Source: Actinomycetes bacterium
GTDB taxonomy: Bacteria > Actinomycetota > Acidimicrobiia > Acidimicrobiales > Palsa-688
NCBI GenBank assembly: GCA_021846485.1
Contig: JAJZWW010000017.1
Coordinates: forward strand, 1 to 18,653
Direction: 5' to 3'
DNA length: 18,653 nucleotides
Each line of letters starts with the position of its first letter. The stretch's first letter is position 1. Both the position numbers and the translations under genes were made by a program. A model generated the notes under the pieces. The model was not told the DNA's origin. It saw only the letters and a program-made list of their open reading frames with translations, and did no database searches. Shown in pieces: positions 14,734 through 18,653 of the stretch.

Positions 14734-15776
14734 TCACCGGACCTCGGGGCGGGTGCGAGAGGCCGAGGCCCCCCTCGACCCGGCCAACCCGAGAGCGGAG
14801 CGGTCGGTGGTGATGACCGCCGGGGCAGCTTCTCCAGGGCGGTTCGCTCCGGTTGGCCCGCTGGCTGCTGATGGGTCTCTTGCTCGTCTGGGCTGCGGCA
14901 AGGTCAGGATCAGAAGGCTGAGGGCAATTGCGGCCAGACCCGACCACGCGACCACGGGAAGTCGTTCGTGCAATACCGCTACGGAGAGCGTCGTGGCGAC
15001 GGCGGGCTCGAGCAGCGACACCGCGGTGGCCGTGCTGGCGGAGGTGGTGGCGAGGCCGCGCCCGAACAGGAGATAGCCGAGGAACATCGGGATGACGGCC
15101 ATGTAGGCCGCCACTGCCAGGTGTGAGCGGAGTGGACGATGAGCGCTCCGGTGGCGAGCAGGACGGGCAGGAGCAGCAGCCCGCCGAGCCCGAAGACCGC
15201 TCCCATGACCGGGTCGGGCGAGACTCCGCTCCGCATGATGCGCGTGACGCCCCACGAGTAGAGCGCGTAGGTCATCCCGGCCAGGAGGGCGAGCAGGATG
15301 CCCAACAGCCGCTGAGCTTCGCCAGACGCTGCCCCAGCCGGCCCGGCCCGCCCCGCTGCCAGTGCCACGACACCGACCACGCCGACGGTCGCTCCGAGGG
15401 TCCAGCGCCGGGAGAGCGGTTGGTGATCGACGAGGCGCTCGACGACGGCCGCCGCGATGGGAGCGGAGCCGATGGACACCACGGTGCCGACTGCAACCCC
15501 GGCGAGGCGCATCGAGGAGTAGAACGCGAGGGGACACACGCCCACGGCGCAGGCGGAGATCGCAAGGGTCAGGCGCTGGCCGCGCAGTCCGGCCCGCTGG
15601 GCGAGCATGGCTCTCCCCGAAGTCGCGGCTCGGAGCAGCCCGCCGAGACCCATGGCTGCGGCTCCGAGCGCCAACGGGCTGACCATCGGCGCCTGAGCGG
15701 CTGCGGTACCGATCGTCCCCCACAGCACCGAGGCCGCCAGCACCCACAAGGCGCCCGCCTCCCGGCGGCGGCTCAT
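14734..15776 (-). pseudogene. EamA/DMT family transporter, frameshifted
   Basis: A drug/metabolite transporter-type exporter with two EamA repeats and about ten membrane helices. The first part, from ATG 15776, reads GALWVLAASVLWGTIGTAAA, then FYSSMRLAGVAVGTVVSIGS and AGMTYALYSWGVTRIM, as far as GALIVHSAHT. Homology continues in another frame with LAVAAYMAVIPMFLGYLLFG and SLLEPAVATTLSVAVLHERL, ending at 14734. The switch lies near 15117-15130, and the total length is not a multiple of three, so one base is missing or two are extra. It may be a true inactivation or a sequencing error, since the rest is well preserved. The start overlaps the TetR stop as ATGA, indicating one operon. A hydrophilic tail of about 50 residues follows the last helix. 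Confidence 0.78.
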
Positions 15777-16408
15777 CGCCGGGCTCGGGTGGTGGCTCCA
15801 TCGACGATCTCCATGGCCAGATCCCTGGCCCGGTACAGCCGTGTGGTGGTCCCGTCCAGGCCGGATCGAGCCATGGCCCCCTCCAGCAGGAACGAGAGCC
15901 CTTCGGCCAGGGGGACCACCCGGTCCGCCGGTAGACCGGGAACCTCGGCCAGATGGCCCACCAGCAGCGCCTCGACCTGCTCCTTGTGCTGGCGGACCAG
16001 CAAGCGGCCGGGAGCGCCAGCGGGTAGTTCGGCCGCCGCGTTGAGCAGTCCGCAGCCGCGGAACCCCCCGGCGTAGGGCTTCTCGGCATGTTCGATGTAG
16101 GCGTCGAACACCGCGCGAACACCGTCACGTGCGCCGCTGCCGGAAGCGAGCCGACGTCGATACAACTCCAGCCACTCACCGTGGCGCCGCTGTAGGTAAG
16201 CCAGGACCACGTCGTCCTTGGAGGCGAAGTTGTTGTACAGGCTCATCTTGGCCACGCCGGCAGCGGACGTGATCATGTCGACGCCCGTGCCGTTCACCCC
16301 GTGGTTGTAGAAGCACTCCGCTGCGGCGTCCAACACCCGCTCCCTCGCCGGGGGCCGCCGACCAGACGCAGGGCCCTCACCCTTGTTCGAGCCACGTTGC
16401 GGGGGCAC
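15773..16408 (-). CDS. TetR/AcrR family transcriptional regulator
   Basis: A 211-residue TetR-type repressor. The N-terminal DNA-binding domain covers about residues 22-68: RERVLDAAAECFYNHGVNGT, then DMITSAAGVAKMSLYNNFAS, the helix-turn-helix, and KDDVVLAYLQRRH. The C-terminal ligand domain has FRGCGLLNAAAELPAG and LLVGHLAEVPGLPADRV. It most likely controls the EamA transporter gene it overlaps (ATGA), and probably itself, through an inverted repeat just upstream. The GTG start has AAGGAGG six to seven bases before it, a near-perfect ribosome binding site. The inducer is unknown. Confidence 0.9.
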   Translation of the reverse strand: MPPQRGSNKGEGPASGRRPPARERVLDAAAECFYNHGVNGTGVDMITSAAGVAKMSLYNNFASKDDVVLAYLQRRHGEWLELYRRRLASGSGARDGVRAVFDAYIEHAEKPYAGGFRGCGLLNAAAELPAGAPGRLLVRQHKEQVEALLVGHLAEVPGLPADRVVPLAEGLSFLLEGAMARSGLDGTTTRLYRARDLAMEIVDGATTRARR

Positions 16409-16427
16409 CGTTCGCCTCCTTCTGTTA

Positions 16428-16443
16428 GGTAGGACAGTCTACC
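16428..16443. promoter_or_regulatory. Candidate TetR operator
   Basis: GGTAG and CTACC form inverted 5-bp arms around GACAGT, 19 bp upstream of the tetR start. Size and position suit an autoregulatory TetR-family site in the divergent region between tetR and the 128-aa gene. No binding data can be read from sequence. Confidence 0.45.
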
Positions 16444-16591
16444 CAGAAGCCCACCGGCCGACGGTCATGTCGTCCCGCGGCCGCACGCCCACCAAACCTG
16501 GGTAGCTTCGGATGGGCCTATCGCCGTCCGCGACGGGCCGTGGCCGAGACCCCTACCCGGGCGGGCCAGAACGCGGATCCAAGGAGGACCC

Positions 16592-16978
16592 ATGCTCGGA
16601 GACAAGACCCTTCAGTTCCAGGGCAAGAACCTCGACTTGCAACAGTTCGCGTCGCAGATCGAAGCCCTACTGGAGAAGGAGGGCTTCGCCGTGCAGCAGA
16701 GCCAGCCCAGCGACCAGGGAGTGGTCGTCCAGGCCAAGAAAGGTGGCTTCCTGCGAGGCGTCGTCGACGCCGACCGCGCCTTCACCGTCAAGATCTCGGG
16801 GTCCCCCAACGACGTCACCCTCCGCTTCGGCATTGGAAAGTGGCTCGAGCACCTGGGCGTCGCCGCCGTCGAGACGCTCCTCGTGTCGGACCTCTTCCTC
16901 GTGGTGGATGTCGCAGAGTCGGCTTGGAACATCGAGGTCGAGGACAAGTTGATCCGCCAGATCAAGGCCCTCGCCTGA
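16592..16978 (+). CDS. Conserved-looking hypothetical protein, 128 aa
   Basis: I do not recognise the family. The ATG has a textbook ribosome binding site (AAGGAGG, five bases upstream), so expression is likely. The protein is soluble, with no signal peptide or membrane helix. A helix (DLQQFASQIEALLEKEGFAV) is followed by strands VVVQAKKGGFLRGVVDADRA and TVKISGSPNDVTLRFGIGKW, a Leu/Val-rich segment, and a terminal helix EVEDKLIRQIKALA. The alternating pattern suggests a small alpha-beta fold that may bind lipid or protein. Base composition is less GC-rich than in its neighbours. It is divergent from tetR and precedes nurA by 52 nt. Confidence 0.75.
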   Translation: MLGDKTLQFQGKNLDLQQFASQIEALLEKEGFAVQQSQPSDQGVVVQAKKGGFLRGVVDADRAFTVKISGSPNDVTLRFGIGKWLEHLGVAAVETLLVSDLFLVVDVAESAWNIEVEDKLIRQIKALA

Positions 16979-17030
16979 AGCCAGGCGGCAACACGCCGAG
17001 CCGGTCACCACCACGTGCCAGCCTGGGCTC

Positions 17031-17999
17031 GTGGCCGACCTCGACCAGACCGCCCGTCGCCTCGCCGGGATCCTCACCGGGGGCGGGTCCACCCTGTCCG
17101 ACCCCGCCGGCCGGGACCTGGTCTTCGAGCCCACGGTCAGCATCCACCCCCTGGAGCGCCGGGGGGCGCCGCCGGACGCCTGGGCGGTCGACGGCGGCCA
17201 GGCCCTCGTCGCCGACGCCCGCTGCCTCCAGCTGTATGTCACCCGCGCGGCGACGGTCCGCTGGCGGGACGGGTCCTGCGTGCGGGAGGACGAGGGTGCG
17301 CTCAGCGCCCACCTGCTCGGCCTGGGTGAGAGCCGCGCGACCCTGGCGGCCGCCGGCGTCCCCGTCGACCCCGACACCGCCGTCGACGTCAACCTCCTGC
17401 GCGACTGGGCAGAGTGGCAGGCGGTTTCGGCTGCCGTCGACGCCTGCGAGCCCGGGGGGCTCGTGCTCGTCGACGGCGACCTCCAGCCCGACTGGCGGAT
17501 CCCCGCCGCCTGGGTCGCGGCCCTGCTCGAGCGCGCCGGCGCCCGGGGCGTGCTGCTCGCCGGGATCACCAAGCACTCCTCGCTCGCCCGGAGCGGCACC
17601 CCACTCGTGGGCGCCATGGAGCTCGAGGCCGAGGCCACCTTCGGGTCGCGGGCGACCTGGTGGGCCAGGGTGGCCACCACCCGGCCCGAGCTCGGACCCG
17701 GGCTCGGCGTCCACGTCGCTCGCCTCGACCCCGACGCCCGCTTCGCGTTCCGGGTCGACCTGCCGGCCGACGCCGATCCCGCCGGCGGCCTCGGGAGGCT
17801 CGCCGCGCTCTGCGACGACGCCGCCTTCCCCGGTTACCCCTACCCCCTGGCCGTCGCCGACCGCCTGGCCGCGTGTCCCGGCTGGCTGAGGGCCGAGCTG
17901 TTCCGGCGTGTCGACGACGCCCTCGCCGGCGCCGGCGTGGCCCCCGAGGTGAGAGAACGTGCCTTCACCGACCGCCACCGGCTGATGGAGCGGGCCTGA
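17031..17999 (+). CDS. nurA: NurA-family 5'-3' nuclease
   Basis: A 322-residue NurA-domain protein, an RNase H-like manganese-dependent nuclease that works with the HerA translocase in processing DNA ends. The first catalytic aspartate is in DAWAVDGGQALVADA (D54), the second in GGLVLVDGDLQPDW (D148). GVLLAGITKHSSLARSG and FPGYPYPLAVADRLA are further family motifs. In archaeal NurA the last motif usually has a His after the Ala; here it is Asp. The GTG at 17031 begins directly before ADLDQTARRLAG. A HerA-like gene follows after 128 nt, which supports the assignment. The family is known from archaea, Thermus and various bacteria. Confidence 0.85.
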   Translation: MADLDQTARRLAGILTGGGSTLSDPAGRDLVFEPTVSIHPLERRGAPPDAWAVDGGQALVADARCLQLYVTRAATVRWRDGSCVREDEGALSAHLLGLGESRATLAAAGVPVDPDTAVDVNLLRDWAEWQAVSAAVDACEPGGLVLVDGDLQPDWRIPAAWVAALLERAGARGVLLAGITKHSSLARSGTPLVGAMELEAEATFGSRATWWARVATTRPELGPGLGVHVARLDPDARFAFRVDLPADADPAGGLGRLAALCDDAAFPGYPYPLAVADRLAACPGWLRAELFRRVDDALAGAGVAPEVRERAFTDRHRLMERA

Positions 18000-18110
18000 T
18001 CCCCACCGGGGTCATCCCGACCGACCGCCTGGCGACCTCCACCACTGCCGCCGGGTCCTCGTCGAGCAGTCGACCGGTAGTGGCCGCCCTCCGCCGGCCC
18101 GTCGGTCCCG

Positions 18111-18127
18111 GCTGCCAAGCTGGCAGC
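18111..18127 (+). promoter_or_regulatory. Hairpin abutting the herA-like start codon
   Basis: GCTGCCA and TGGCAGC form a perfect 7-bp stem with loop AGC, ending on the base before the GTG at 18128. No Shine-Dalgarno sequence is present. The stem could hinder or time translation of the ATPase, or be an operator. Confidence 0.4.
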
Positions 18128-18653
18128 GTGGCCGACACCGCCCCCGCTCCCCCATCTCGCCCCCCCGGTCGGACCGTGCGCGGTCGGCTCTACGGCAAGA
18201 ACGTGCTCGACGGGGTGTTCCGAGCGGCGCCCGACGAGGACCTGTTCCTCGGTGAGCTGCTGGTCGCGGTGGACGAGGCCACCGGCCGGCGGTACCTGTT
18301 CCGGGTGGTCGACGTGACCTACGGGACCGAGCACCGCGAGCCTGGCTGGGCGGAGCGGGTGGCCGGCACCCTCCTCGCCGACGACGCCCGCGACGACACC
18401 GGCGCCCACCCGCTGCACGAGCAGGAGCGGCGCACCTACCGGGTCGCCGAGTGCCGCTGCCTGGGCTACCTCGCCCCCCCCGAGCGTCCGGGGGCTCATC
18501 GGAGGGTGTTCCGCAAACCGAAGAGCCTTCCCACCCAGTTCTCGGCGGTCGTCGCTCCCGAGCCGGAGGACTTCGCCTTCCTCGCCGAGCGCATGGGCGA
18601 CCTGCCCGTCGGACGGCTGCGCAGCGGCGAGACCGTCGTCCGACTGACCATCG
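18128..18653 (+). CDS. HerA-like ATPase, N-terminal part (runs off the window)
   Basis: The frame is open from GTG 18128 to the window end (175 codons). After a Pro-rich start comes a HAS-barrel-like domain: VRGRLYGKNVLDGVFRA, then DEDLFLGELLVAVDEATG, RRYLFRVVDVTYGTEHREP, and VAECRCLGYLAPPE. KPKSLPTQFSAVVAPEPEDF and ERMGDLPVGRLRSGETVVRL lead toward the expected Walker A motif, which lies beyond the window. HerA proteins are hexameric DNA translocases that pair with NurA, and this gene sits directly downstream of nurA. The start is chosen as the last GTG before the conserved part; a hairpin precedes it. Confidence 0.75.
   Translation, partial: MADTAPAPPSRPPGRTVRGRLYGKNVLDGVFRAAPDEDLFLGELLVAVDEATGRRYLFRVVDVTYGTEHREPGWAERVAGTLLADDARDDTGAHPLHEQERRTYRVAECRCLGYLAPPERPGAHRRVFRKPKSLPTQFSAVVAPEPEDFAFLAERMGDLPVGRLRSGETVVRLTI

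Noticed and set aside
14734..16179. A 481-codon minus-strand frame
   Set aside because: Only its C-terminal third encodes EamA sequence. The N-terminal part is an out-of-frame reading of tetR and of the first half of the transporter.

Overview
The window is very GC-rich and its gene families point to an actinomycete (Actinomycetota): a WhiB iron-sulfur regulator, a PimB-like mannosyltransferase, a bacterial Ku with a stand-alone LigD-type polymerase, GTG and TTG starts and 4-nt GTGA/ATGA gene overlaps. A secreted sedolisin (S53) peptidase, a family typical of acidic habitats, makes an Acidimicrobiia-like soil lineage a reasonable guess. That placement is inference only; there is no rRNA or other phylogenetic marker here.

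Left part (1-2800, + strand): a PimB-like glycosyltransferase, an SRPBCC protein, a roughly 40-codon fragment of glutathione peroxidase, and a TrmH/SpoU RNA methyltransferase whose TTG start lies on the edge of that fragment. Next comes a decay zone (about 2800-4520). It holds a 344-bp segment bounded by inverted CGATCAC-type repeats resembling the ends of an IS21-like element, a frameshifted and truncated MFS transporter, and a pyridoxamine-phosphate-oxidase-family gene broken by a stop codon and by a complete 99-bp MITE with 28-bp terminal inverted repeats and a TAT target duplication. A strong hairpin closes the zone.

Middle part (4536-12969): on the minus strand lie a secreted S53 peptidase with an unusually short pro-region, a small beta-rich remnant, trpD and whiB. 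Divergent from whiB on the plus strand is a tight cluster of glpD (glycerol-3-phosphate dehydrogenase), an alkyl-DHAP-synthase-like FAD oxidase and a glycerol-kinase-like FGGY kinase. All three can be placed around glycerol, glycerol-3-phosphate and dihydroxyacetone phosphate, so the cluster may link glycerol use to ether-lipid chemistry.

Right part (12997-18653): Ku and a LigD-type polymerase form a translationally coupled end-joining operon on the minus strand. Upstream of it is a TetR-regulator/EamA-transporter operon whose transporter is frameshifted. Divergent from tetR are an unrecognised 128-aa protein, a NurA-family nuclease and the 5' end of a HerA-like ATPase that runs off the window. 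The two double-strand-break modules, Ku-polymerase (end joining) and NurA-HerA (end processing), lie within about 5 kb. No rRNA, tRNA or CRISPR array was seen.
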